From positions 1-6,140 of the forward strand of contig JADLDF010000511.1 of assembly GCA_020846815.1 (NCBI GenBank): 6,140 nucleotides of DNA. The letters run 5' to 3'. Source of the DNA: Gammaproteobacteria bacterium (GTDB lineage: Bacteria; Pseudomonadota; Gammaproteobacteria; Steroidobacterales; Steroidobacteraceae). Each line of letters begins with the position of its first letter. Position 1 is the first letter of the stretch. The position numbers were made by a program, and so were the translations under genes. The notes below the pieces were generated by a model. The model did no database searches, was not told where the DNA came from, and saw nothing but the letters and a program-made list of their open reading frames with translations. Positions 1 through 6,140 of the stretch are shown one piece after another.

Positions 1-935
1 ATGCGGCTCGCGCTCTGCGACAGGCTCTGCGCCAGCGACTGGCAGTCGGTGAAATAGGCGTTGACGATGACCTGCTGCTGGCGCGCCAGCGTCTCGCGCA
101 GCGTCTTGGCGTGCACGTCGGGATGGCAGTCCATGTCGCCGCCGACCCAGCTGCCGAAGCGGATGATGGTCGGCAGCACCAGCGACTCGGCCTGCACGCC
201 GTAGGCCTTTTCGAGCGCCAGCGCGAGCTCGTCGTAGAACGTGGGCACGAGCCGGTACAGCACCTCGGCGAGGTAGAAGATCACGTGCTCGCGCTCGTCG
301 GCGACCGTCAGGCGCTCGCGCGGATGCTCCTCGGTCTGCCAGGCCGTGGTCATCTCGGTGCGCACCCGCCCCCAGATGCTGCGCTTTTCGTTCGGCGCCA
401 GCGTCGGATCCAGGCGATTGAACAGCAGTCCTGCGACACGCTGCTGCTTGCGCAGCATGGTGCGCCGCGCGGACTCGTTCGGATGGGCCATGAACACCGG
501 CTCGATGCGCAGGCCGTCGAGCAGCGCGAACACCTCCTCGAGCGGCAGACCCGCGGCCTTGAGCTGGCCGATCGCATCGCCGATGCCGCCGGGCTGCGGC
601 CGGTCGCCGTCGCTGAGGAAGTACTCGCGTCGACGGCGGATGCGGTGGACCTTCTCGGCGAGGTTGACCGCCTGGAACCACATCGAGAATGCTCGCTCGA
701 GGTCGCGCGCGACCCCCGTCGGCCGGTCGCGGGCACTCAGCGCGAGCTCGGCCGCGGCCGCAGCGTCGCCGTTGCGACGGCGGATCGCGAGCCCGCGGTC
801 GTGCTCGACCAGGTCGAACAGGGCCTGGCCGCCTTGCTCGCGCAGGATCTCGCCGACCAGGCCACCGAGCTCGTGCACGTCCTCGCGCAGCGCCGCATGG
901 CGCGGCGGGAACTGGATGTCGTTGCGGCTGCTCAT
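1..935 (-). CDS. ppc: Phosphoenolpyruvate carboxylase, N-terminal part (gene cut by window start)
   Basis: Phosphoenolpyruvate carboxylase adds bicarbonate to PEP to make oxaloacetate, a cytoplasmic anaplerotic reaction that refills the TCA cycle. The minus frame is open from ATG 933-935 to the window edge: 311 codons of a protein normally near 900 residues. An in-frame TGA lies upstream at 1014-1016 and there is no other ATG, GTG or TTG between, so this ATG is the start. No strong Shine-Dalgarno is visible. Family marks include FSMWFQAVNLAEKVHRIRRRR near residues 95-115, the catalytic-His segment EPVFMAHPNESARR (His151), DEREHVIFYLAEVLYR, and FGSWVGGDMDCHPD near 259-272. The usual wording is TAHPTE and GGD(R/M)DGNP, so Met149, Asn153, Cys270 and His271 are unusual. 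The PEP, metal and C-terminal catalytic residues lie outside the window, so activity cannot be judged. Family assignment is firm; whether it is the main enzyme or a diverged paralog is open. Confidence 0.9.
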   Translation of the reverse strand, partial: MSSRNDIQFPPRHAALREDVHELGGLVGEILREQGGQALFDLVEHDRGLAIRRRNGDAAAAAELALSARDRPTGVARDLERAFSMWFQAVNLAEKVHRIRRRREYFLSDGDRPQPGGIGDAIGQLKAAGLPLEEVFALLDGLRIEPVFMAHPNESARRTMLRKQQRVAGLLFNRLDPTLAPNEKRSIWGRVRTEMTTAWQTEEHPRERLTVADEREHVIFYLAEVLYRLVPTFYDELALALEKAYGVQAESLVLPTIIRFGSWVGGDMDCHPDVHAKTLRETLARQQQVIVNAYFTDCQSLAQSLSQSASR

Positions 936-1019
936 CGTAGGCTCGGAGGGCGCCGTCTGGGCGGGCTCGGCTTCGGCAGGGTACTCTTCCGCAAGACCGC
1001 CGGGAGTGGTACCTCAAAC

Positions 1020-1050
1020 GGCAAACGCCGGCACGAGGCCGGCGTTTGCC
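1020..1050 (-). terminator. Perfect 13-bp stem-loop after the TonB-dependent receptor gene
   Basis: GGCAAACGCCGGC (1020-1032) pairs exactly with GCCGGCGTTTGCC (1038-1050) around a 5-nt loop. It lies 29 bp past the receptor stop codon and upstream of ppc, both on the minus strand, so it most likely ends the receptor transcript and separates it from ppc. On the minus strand the stem is followed by GTTTGAGG, which is only a poor T-tract. It may therefore be a weak intrinsic terminator or an RNA-stabilising 3' hairpin. The dyad is seen directly; its function is inferred. Confidence 0.65.
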
Positions 1051-1079
1051 ACACCCTGCACCCGGGATCGGCCGACCTC

Positions 1080-3641
1080 TCAGAAACGGTAACCGACCTC
1101 GATGGAGACGCGGCGCTCCGCGCCCGGGTGGATGAACGCGCCGCCGAACTCCGGCGCCGGGATGACCTCCTGCAGGAACTTCTCATCGGTGACGTTCTTG
1201 CCGATCAGGGCCACCGACCAGTGGTCCGAGGCCAGCCCGAAGCGCGCATCGACCGTACCGAACTTGTCGCGCTCGGCGTTGGTGTAGTTGCCGGGCAGGA
1301 AGGCGACGGTATTGTTGTCCTGGGACTGGATCACGTGGAACCAGGTCGGGCCGACAAGGTTGTAGTAGGCGCTCGCCTGCAGCCGCCAGGTCTCGCCGAC
1401 CGGCACGTCGAACTCGGCGCCGAGCGTCGCCGTGTAGTCCGGCGTGTACGGCGACTCGTTGCCCACCGAGGCCGGGCGCGAGGTGTTGGCGCGGATCTCG
1501 CTCATGATGCGGCTGTAGCCGGCGACCAGGCGCAGGTCGTCGGTGACTCTGTAGTTCGCCGACAGCTCGGCGCCGCGCAGCGTCACCTCGTCGATGTTGT
1601 TGACGACGCGCAGCAGGCCGAACTGGCCGACCAGGAACTCGAAGAACTGCATGTCGTCGACCGAGGTGTAGAACAGCGAGCCCTCGAGCGACAGCCGGCG
1701 ATCGAGCACGTTCGCCTTGAAGCCGACCTCCGAGGCGCTGGACTTCTCCTTGTCGTAGTCGTCGCGCACCAGCACCGAACGGTAGGTCGGCCGCGGGTTC
1801 GCCGGCGTACAATTGTTGGGTTGCCCGGCCGGGCCCACGCCCGTGAAGCAGTTGATGAACAGGTCGACCGTGGCCGCCGAGCCGCTGTTGTTGAAGCCGC
1901 CGCTCTTGAAGCCCACGCCCCAGTTCGCGTACCAGGTCCACTCGGCCGACGGCTGCCAGGTCAGCGACACCTTGGGCTGGAACTGCGAGAATTTGCGCTC
2001 GCGGTCCGCGATCACGCCCGAGGGGTTGATCGCAGGATTCAGCGCCGGATTCAGCGGCGCATTGCCGGTGAACACGCCGTCGAAGGGGTTGTAGTCGAAA
2101 TACGTGGTGCGCGCGGCCGTCGGCACGAGGTTCTTGACCTCGCGCTCCTCGACGTCGTAGCGCAGCGCCAGTGCCGCCTCGACCTCGTCCGTGACGTCGT
2201 AGGCGAAGTTGGCGAAGCCGGCGTAGACGTCGCTCTTGAAGTTGTCCCAGACCAGCTGCTCGGTGGCATTGGGCTGGCCACGCGGGATGTACAGCTGCGG
2301 GATCACGCGACCGGCGTTCTCGATGCCGGTCGAGATGCCGACCTCGCGGTCGATGTTGAGGTAGTAGAGACCCGCGAGCCAGCGCAGGCGTTCATCGCCC
2401 GAGGACGCAAGGCGCAGCTCGAAGCTGACGTCCTCCTGGTTGCGGACCTGATACTGCGTGCCGTCACAGGAGGTGGCCGTGTACGGGCCCAGAGTTGAAG
2501 TGGCCGGGGTGGCCCCATAGACCTGCGGCAGCGGCGCCGCGAAGCCGGCGACGCCGTTCGGCGGCGCGGTGCGCAGCGAGTTGATGCAGGTGGGCTCGGC
2601 CCAGAAGAAGCCGTAGGTCGCGCTGGTGCCGTCCGAGCCGAGATCGTTCTTGATGTCGCTGTAGAGCGTCCAGGCGGTCAGCTTGCCGAAAGACAGATCC
2701 TGGTCCCATTTCAGCGAGACATCGAGCGCTTCCTGGTTGTTGTACGAATCCATGTTGTTGACGAAGGTGAACTGGTGCTGGTTCACGTCCTCGTTCAGCA
2801 ACGGGAAATTCAGGATATTGGCGAGCGTAGCGGCGAGGAAGTTCGCGTTGAACGAAATCGATGCGGCATCGACCTCGCCGTAATGCGCCTTGATGTCCAG
2901 CGTCGAGCCGTCGGTCGGCTCGAACATCACGCGCGCGTTGACGTTCCAGCCCTCGTAGTCGTCGACGTTGTGCTGCTTGGAATACGAATTGAAGAAGAAG
3001 CCGTCGGTCTTGCGGTAGTCGCCGGTGAGCTTCCAGCCCGCGCGGTCCGTCAGCGGCCCGGAGAACACGAAAGCGCCGGTCTGGGTGCTGTCCTCGCCGT
3101 AGCCGAGCTTGACGTTGCCCTCGAACTCGCTGCCGGGCCTGGTGGTCGTGACGATGATCGCGCCGGCCGCGGCGTTGCGGCCGTAGATGGCGCCCTGCGG
3201 ACCCTTGACGACCTCGACCTGCTTTAGGTCAGCGTATTCGCGGTTGAAGGCCGCGGGGTTGGTCTGCAGTACGCCGTCGATGATCAGCGCGAAGCTGTTC
3301 TCGGCGTCGCGCGCACCGTTGATGCCGCGGATGTTCACCTGTGCGTCGCCGACCTCGGCGGCCTGCACCAGCGAGACACCCGGCGTCAGGCGGATGAAGT
3401 CGCCGGCACGTTCGACTGCCGCGGCTGCGAGCGTCTCGGAGGTGATCGCGGTGATCGCCGCCGGCACGTCCTGCAGGTTTTCCGCGCGCTGGCGCGCCGT
3501 GGTGACGACGACTTCCTCGAGTGCTCCGGCCGAGGCGTCCGCCTGCTGCGCGACCGCGACCTGGCCCGAGGCGGAGGCCGCGGCGGCCGCCAGCGTCAGG
3601 CTGACAAAACGCGAGACCTTGCTTGCCCGCATGGTGTGCAT
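1080..3641 (-). CDS. TonB-dependent outer-membrane receptor, substrate unknown
   Basis: This is an outer-membrane beta-barrel receptor that imports a ligand using energy from TonB-ExbBD. With the ATG at 3639-3641 it has 853 residues, normal for the family. That start is chosen because GGGGAA sits 6 nt upstream. An in-frame TTG at 3681-3683 and an ATG at 3630-3632 have less support. Residues 1-31 form a Sec signal peptide (Lys/Arg, then FVSLTLAAAAASAS, cleavage probably at AVA|QQ). The TonB box is LEEVVVT at about 41-47. The plug carries NIRG (103-106), IDGV (121-124) and VEVVKGPQGAIYGRN (142-156). The barrel ends in a NVTDE segment and a terminal YRF, with the final Phe typical of outer-membrane proteins. 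Cys352/Cys392 and Cys598/Cys611 lie in predicted loops. It is divergent from the amidohydrolase gene, which hints at uptake of that pathway's substrate. The sequence does not reveal the ligand, and no siderophore or B12 signature was recognised. Confidence 0.96.
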   Translation of the reverse strand: MHTMRASKVSRFVSLTLAAAAASASGQVAVAQQADASAGALEEVVVTTARQRAENLQDVPAAITAITSETLAAAAVERAGDFIRLTPGVSLVQAAEVGDAQVNIRGINGARDAENSFALIIDGVLQTNPAAFNREYADLKQVEVVKGPQGAIYGRNAAAGAIIVTTTRPGSEFEGNVKLGYGEDSTQTGAFVFSGPLTDRAGWKLTGDYRKTDGFFFNSYSKQHNVDDYEGWNVNARVMFEPTDGSTLDIKAHYGEVDAASISFNANFLAATLANILNFPLLNEDVNQHQFTFVNNMDSYNNQEALDVSLKWDQDLSFGKLTAWTLYSDIKNDLGSDGTSATYGFFWAEPTCINSLRTAPPNGVAGFAAPLPQVYGATPATSTLGPYTATSCDGTQYQVRNQEDVSFELRLASSGDERLRWLAGLYYLNIDREVGISTGIENAGRVIPQLYIPRGQPNATEQLVWDNFKSDVYAGFANFAYDVTDEVEAALALRYDVEEREVKNLVPTAARTTYFDYNPFDGVFTGNAPLNPALNPAINPSGVIADRERKFSQFQPKVSLTWQPSAEWTWYANWGVGFKSGGFNNSGSAATVDLFINCFTGVGPAGQPNNCTPANPRPTYRSVLVRDDYDKEKSSASEVGFKANVLDRRLSLEGSLFYTSVDDMQFFEFLVGQFGLLRVVNNIDEVTLRGAELSANYRVTDDLRLVAGYSRIMSEIRANTSRPASVGNESPYTPDYTATLGAEFDVPVGETWRLQASAYYNLVGPTWFHVIQSQDNNTVAFLPGNYTNAERDKFGTVDARFGLASDHWSVALIGKNVTDEKFLQEVIPAPEFGGAFIHPGAERRVSIEVGYRF
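2019..2054 (-). repeat. Three 12-bp tandem units inside the receptor gene
   Basis: Read on the minus strand, CTGAATCCGGCG and CTGAATCCTGCG are followed by the diverged unit ATCAACCCCTCG. They encode LNPA-LNPA-INPS at about residues 530-541, probably in a surface loop of the barrel. The in-frame 12-bp period means copy-number change would keep the reading frame. Confidence 0.7.
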
Positions 3642-3690
3642 CGATGGTTCCCCAGAAGATGGATTGGTGGCTGCGGACGCCAAACCTTAA

Positions 3691-3706
3691 GCGGCCCGCA
3701 GGCCGC
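3691..3706 (-). promoter_or_regulatory. GC stem-loop in the likely receptor mRNA leader
   Basis: GCGGCC (3691-3696) and GGCCGC (3701-3706) form a perfect 6-bp stem with a 4-nt loop, about 50 bp upstream of the receptor start codon. It could be a leader hairpin or a protein-binding dyad. In GC-rich DNA such a short dyad can also arise by chance. Confidence 0.35.
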
Positions 3707-3732
3707 GCGATCCTAACATGGGTGGCTCGCAC

Positions 3733-3769
3733 GCAACCAAGAAGCAGCCCATTATCTCCGTCTTGTTGC
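3733..3769. promoter_or_regulatory. Imperfect inverted repeat, candidate operator
   Basis: GCAACCAAGA (3733-3742) is matched by TCTTGTTGC (3761-3769), which is its reverse complement with one G missing. The 18-bp spacer contains the AT-richest part of the region, including the -10-like attatc. The centre-to-centre distance is close to 28 bp. The right arm also carries a smaller dyad, CTTG-TTG-CAAG (3762-3772). Its position between divergent genes fits a shared regulator site, but no regulator gene is in the window. Confidence 0.35.
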
Positions 3770-3869
3770 AAGCGAACCACAGAGTGGCCGTGCGGTCTCC
3801 GGGCAGCTCGGCAACGGCCTGCGCGTTCCGCGTCCAGTTTGGGCATCATCGCCGCGCCGCCACCGATTC

Positions 3870-3874
3870 AGGAG
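3870..3874 (+). promoter_or_regulatory. Ribosome binding site that decides the amidohydrolase start
   Basis: AGGAG lies 8 nt before the GTG at 3883-3885 and 23 nt before the next in-frame ATG at 3898-3900. The spacing favours GTG as the start. Confidence 0.75.
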
Positions 3875-3882
3875 TCCCTCCC

Positions 3883-4758
3883 GTGACCGTATCCGCCATG
3901 CCTCCCGTTCCCGCGATCGACATCGTTTCCGGCATCTGGACCCAGGAGGCTCTGTCCTTTCGGCCGGGCTGGCAGGAGCAGTTCTTCGCCGGGAAGATGA
4001 AATCCAAGACCGACATGGCAGGCGTTAGCCTCGAGCAGCACCTCGAACAGATGGATTCGGCAGGCATCGAGCGCGCCTTCCTGTTCGCGCCCAAGGTCGG
4101 TCGCAAGGGTCTTCCCGGCAGCTTCCATCTGCCCTATGAGATCGTGGCGCGCGCGGTCGAGAAGTACCCGGGCCGCTTCCATGGCCTGGCCGGCATCGAC
4201 CCTTTCGAGGGCATGAACGGCGTGCGCGCACTCGAGGACGCGGTGCGCAACATGGGCTTCATCGGCGCCCACGTCTACCCGCACTGGTACGACCTGCCGC
4301 CCGACCATGCCAAGTACTACCCGTTCTACGCCAAGTGCTGCGAGCTCGGCGTGCCGATCCAGATGCAGGTCGGGCAGTCGATGGTCTATTCGAAGGAGGC
4401 GCCGATGCGCAGCGTCGGCCGGCCGATCCTGCTCGACGGCATCGCCTGTGACTTCCCGGAGCTGAAGCTGATCGGCATCCACGTCGGCATCCCGTGGACC
4501 GACGAGATGATCGCGATGGCCTGGAAGCACGAGAACGTCTACATCGGCTCCGACGCCCACAGCCCGAAGTACTGGCCCGAGGCTTTCGTGAAGTACATCG
4601 ACTCCTACGGCCAGGACAAGGTGCTGTTCGGCACCGACTTCCCGGTGCTCGGCTTCCGGCGCACCATGGACGAGGTGTTGGGGCTGAAGCTGCGCGAAGC
4701 GCCGCTGCGCAAGTTCCTGCGCGACAATGCGCTGAAGGTCTACGGCCTCAAACCGTGA
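3883..4758 (+). CDS. Amidohydrolase-2 family protein with an incomplete metal-binding site
   Basis: This is a predicted cytoplasmic TIM-barrel protein of 291 residues related to the amidohydrolase-2 group (ACMSD and gamma-resorcylate decarboxylase relatives), whose members hydrolyse, hydrate or decarboxylate carboxylated substrates using a metal. The GTG start is set by AGGAG 8 nt upstream; there is no signal peptide. Family features include the GIDP strand (about 104-107), GAHVYPHW (128-135), the late His segment LKLIGIHVGIPW (His200) and the terminal barrel Asp in LFGTDFPV (Asp252). The early strand reads AIDIVSG (11-17), where the usual IDxHxH pair would be Val15 and Gly17. The 'PIQMQVG' strand has Gln162 where a His is common. 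Only about two of the usual four metal ligands are recognisable, so the chemistry is uncertain. I recall relatives that also lack HxH but cannot verify this. It is divergent from the receptor gene and convergent with a CoA-transferase gene, so it is probably monocistronic. Its substrate is unknown. Confidence 0.9.
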   Translation: MTVSAMPPVPAIDIVSGIWTQEALSFRPGWQEQFFAGKMKSKTDMAGVSLEQHLEQMDSAGIERAFLFAPKVGRKGLPGSFHLPYEIVARAVEKYPGRFHGLAGIDPFEGMNGVRALEDAVRNMGFIGAHVYPHWYDLPPDHAKYYPFYAKCCELGVPIQMQVGQSMVYSKEAPMRSVGRPILLDGIACDFPELKLIGIHVGIPWTDEMIAMAWKHENVYIGSDAHSPKYWPEAFVKYIDSYGQDKVLFGTDFPVLGFRRTMDEVLGLKLREAPLRKFLRDNALKVYGLKP

Positions 4759-4763
4759 ACGGC

Positions 4764-4792
4764 GCGGGGCGGTGCCACAGAGCCCGCCCCGC
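4764..4792 (+). terminator. GC-rich stem-loop after the amidohydrolase gene
   Basis: GCGGGGCGG (4764-4772) pairs with CCGCCCCGC (4784-4792) around an 11-nt loop, starting 5 bp after the stop codon. No T-run follows. The position suits a transcript end, but the missing U-tract makes an intrinsic terminator uncertain. Confidence 0.45.
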
Positions 4793-4866
4793 CTCGCCTC
4801 GGCCGGCTCGCAGACCGCGCGGCGCATTGCTCACGCTCTGCGGCTCATCGGCGGTCCGCGGCCCAT

Positions 4867-4882
4867 GCCGGCTTCGCCCGGC
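4867..4882 (-). terminator. Short stem-loop downstream of the CoA-transferase gene
   Basis: GCCGG (4867-4871) and CCGGC (4878-4882) form a 5-bp stem with a 6-nt loop, 30 bp past the CoA-transferase stop on the minus strand. Beside it is the perfect 10-bp palindrome CACCGCGGTG (4884-4893). There is no T-tract, so a terminator role is a weak inference from position in the convergent gap. Confidence 0.25.
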
Positions 4883-4912
4883 GCACCGCGGTGTCCCGCC
4901 TCGCGGCGACGC

Positions 4913-6140
4913 TCAGTCGCCACCCTCCGCGACCGTTGCAGCGGCCTGCTCGGCCGTCATCGCCGCCCCGCTGGCGGTGAGCCGCGCGATCTCTTCGGCG
5001 CCGAGGCCGGCCTCGCGCAGCACTTCCTCGGTGTGCTCGCCGAGCCGCGGCGCATGGCGCCTGATAGAGGCTGGGGTCGAGCCGAAGTTCACCGGGAATT
5101 TCGGCAGGCGCAGCGTGCCTTCGGTGGGATGCTCGACGGTCTGCCAGAAGCCCGTGGCCTGCAGGTGCGGGTCGACCGCGAGGTCCTCGAGCGAATTGAC
5201 GACGATCGTCGGCACGCCCGACTTGTCGAACAGCTCGAGCCATGCCTTGGTCGTGCGCGTGGCCATGATCTCGCCGGTCTTGGAGTAGGTGTCGTCGATG
5301 TTGCGCACGCGATCGGCGAGCGTGCGGAAGCGCGGGTCCTCGATCAGCTCCGGATGGTTCGTCAGCTTGCAGAACTTCTCCCAGTGCGCATCGAGGTACG
5401 GCAGGATCGCGATGTAGCCGTCGAGCGTCTTGTAGGGCTTGCGGTGATGGCTCATGAGGCGGGTATAGCCGGGCGCGCCCTTCGGCGGCTCGAAGGTCAT
5501 GCCCCAGAGATGCTCGGCCATGACGAAGTTGACCATGGTCTCGAACATCGGCACCTCGAGCTCCTGGCCCTCGCCGGTGCGCTCGCGGTTGAACAGCGCC
5601 GCGAGCACGCCGTAGACGACGGTGATCGCCGTGGTCTTGTCGGCGACCACGGTCGGCAGGTAGCGCGGCTCGCCGAGCACCATCTTGTTGAGCATCGCGA
5701 TGCCGCTGACGGCCTGGATGGAGTCGTCGAGCGCACCGAGCGCACCGTAGGGGCCGTTCTTCGAGTAGCCGTAGGCGCCGCAGTAGATGATCTTCGGGTT
5801 GACCTTCTTCAGGTCGGCGTAGTCCAACTTGAGCTTGGTCATGACCTGCGGGCGGTTGTTGTGCACGAACACGTCCGCATCCTTGACCAGCGCCAGCAGC
5901 GCGTCGCGCGCGCCCGGCTTGCGCAGGTCGAGCACCAGGCTGCGCTTGTTGCGGTTGCAGGTGAGATAGAGGGCCGACATGCCGGCGTTGCGGCTCGCGC
6001 CGAGCGTGCGGTTGCTGTCGCCGCGCGGCTGCTCGATCTTGATGACCTCCGCACCCATGTCCGCGAGCATCTGGCAGGCCCAGGGGCCGAGCACGACGCT
6101 CGTCATCTCGATGATCTTCACACCATGCAACGGACCTGGC
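4913..6140 (-). CDS. Class III CoA-transferase (CaiB/BaiF family), start beyond right edge
   Basis: Family III CoA-transferases move CoA between carboxylic acids through an aspartyl-CoA thioester, often activating a substrate for beta-oxidation-like degradation. The frame ends at TGA 4913-4915 and stays open to 6140. An in-frame TTG at 6128-6130 gives 405 residues, but upstream codons continue as Pro-Gly-Pro before LHGVKIIEM. This matches the usual 'M-x-GPL-x-GVK' opening, so the real start is probably a few bases outside. Numbered from the TTG, the N-terminal Rossmann segment is GVKIIEMTSVVLGPWACQML (3-22), followed by GAEVIKIEQPRGD (26-38). FVHNNRP lies at 88-94, and YLPTVVADKTTA carries the probable catalytic Asp164. 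The tail after LGAEEIARL is Ala-rich and slightly long. The gene converges on the amidohydrolase gene. The acid substrate and CoA donor cannot be read from sequence. Intact within the window. Confidence 0.94.
   Translation of the reverse strand, partial: PGPLHGVKIIEMTSVVLGPWACQMLADMGAEVIKIEQPRGDSNRTLGASRNAGMSALYLTCNRNKRSLVLDLRKPGARDALLALVKDADVFVHNNRPQVMTKLKLDYADLKKVNPKIIYCGAYGYSKNGPYGALGALDDSIQAVSGIAMLNKMVLGEPRYLPTVVADKTTAITVVYGVLAALFNRERTGEGQELEVPMFETMVNFVMAEHLWGMTFEPPKGAPGYTRLMSHHRKPYKTLDGYIAILPYLDAHWEKFCKLTNHPELIEDPRFRTLADRVRNIDDTYSKTGEIMATRTTKAWLELFDKSGVPTIVVNSLEDLAVDPHLQATGFWQTVEHPTEGTLRLPKFPVNFGSTPASIRRHAPRLGEHTEEVLREAGLGAEEIARLTASGAAMTAEQAAATVAEGGD

Larger units (their letters stand above)
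3642..3882. promoter_or_regulatory. Divergent intergenic region between receptor and amidohydrolase genes
   Basis: These 241 bp separate the two divergent start codons and must hold both promoters. On the minus strand GATAAT (plus 3751-3756, attatc) resembles a -10 box for the receptor and would give a leader of about 100 nt, but no convincing -35 lies 17 bp upstream. No clear sigma-70 pair is visible for the amidohydrolase. The stretch also holds an imperfect inverted repeat (3733-3769) and a GC stem-loop (3691-3706). Plus-strand reading continues in frame through part of this region, but nothing supports it as coding. Confidence 0.5.

Noticed and set aside
936..1019. Promoter for ppc
   Set aside because: I scanned the minus strand and found no -35/-10 pair with acceptable sequence and spacing, so none is annotated.
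111..2498. A 795-codon plus-strand open frame
   Set aside because: It runs antisense across ppc, the intergenic hairpin and half of the receptor gene. Its translation is Arg/Val/Glu/Leu-rich with no recognisable domain, as expected for the complement of GC-rich coding DNA, while the minus frames give clear families.
3642..3683. Receptor start at the TTG 3681-3683
   Set aside because: It would put 14 extra residues before the signal peptide. The ATG at 3639-3641 has GGGGAA six bases upstream and gives a normal signal peptide.
3718..3882. N-terminal extension of the amidohydrolase to the ATG at 3718
   Set aside because: The extra 55 residues show no domain or signal peptide and have no RBS, while AGGAG is properly spaced for the GTG at 3883.
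3868..4827. A 319-codon minus-strand open frame
   Set aside because: It is antisense to the amidohydrolase gene, has no recognisable domain and has low-complexity His/Arg/Val/Leu composition. The plus frame is a clear family member with an RBS.
4494..5288. A 264-codon plus-strand open frame
   Set aside because: It overlaps the end of the amidohydrolase out of frame and runs antisense into the CoA-transferase. It has Arg/Ser/Pro-rich composition and no family features.

Overview
The window is GC-rich DNA, with G/C strongly favoured at third codon positions, and looks like a proteobacterial chromosome. The partial PEP carboxylase at the left edge has the 'VHRIRRRR' and 'GGDMD' wording that I recall from gammaproteobacterial (Xanthomonas-like) enzymes. 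The large TonB-dependent receptor is of the kind that is abundant in gammaproteobacterial and sphingomonad degraders. I cannot name a genus. There are no RNA genes, CRISPR arrays, transposases or other mobile-element signs.

Layout, left to right. (1) 1-935, minus: the first 311 codons of a phosphoenolpyruvate carboxylase (ppc), cut off by the window start. It is absent from a simple complete-ORF list because its stop lies outside the window. (2) 936-1079: a gap with a perfect 13-bp hairpin that probably ends the receptor transcript. (3) 1080-3641, minus: a complete TonB-dependent outer-membrane receptor with signal peptide, TonB box, plug and barrel. (4) 3642-3882: a divergent promoter region with an inverted repeat and a GC-rich stem-loop. 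(5) 3883-4758, plus: an amidohydrolase-2 family protein starting at a GTG behind a good ribosome binding site. (6) 4759-4912: a convergent gap with GC-rich hairpins. (7) 4913-6140, minus: a class III (CaiB/BaiF) CoA-transferase whose true start is just beyond the right edge.

Inferred function: receptor, amidohydrolase and CoA-transferase together suggest uptake and CoA-dependent breakdown of an unidentified organic compound. They are not one operon: the receptor and amidohydrolase are divergent, and the amidohydrolase and CoA-transferase are convergent. The ppc gene is anaplerotic housekeeping metabolism and may simply be a neighbour. The two observations most worth following are that the amidohydrolase lacks most of the expected metal-binding histidines, and that the PEP carboxylase carries substitutions inside two normally near-invariant motifs.
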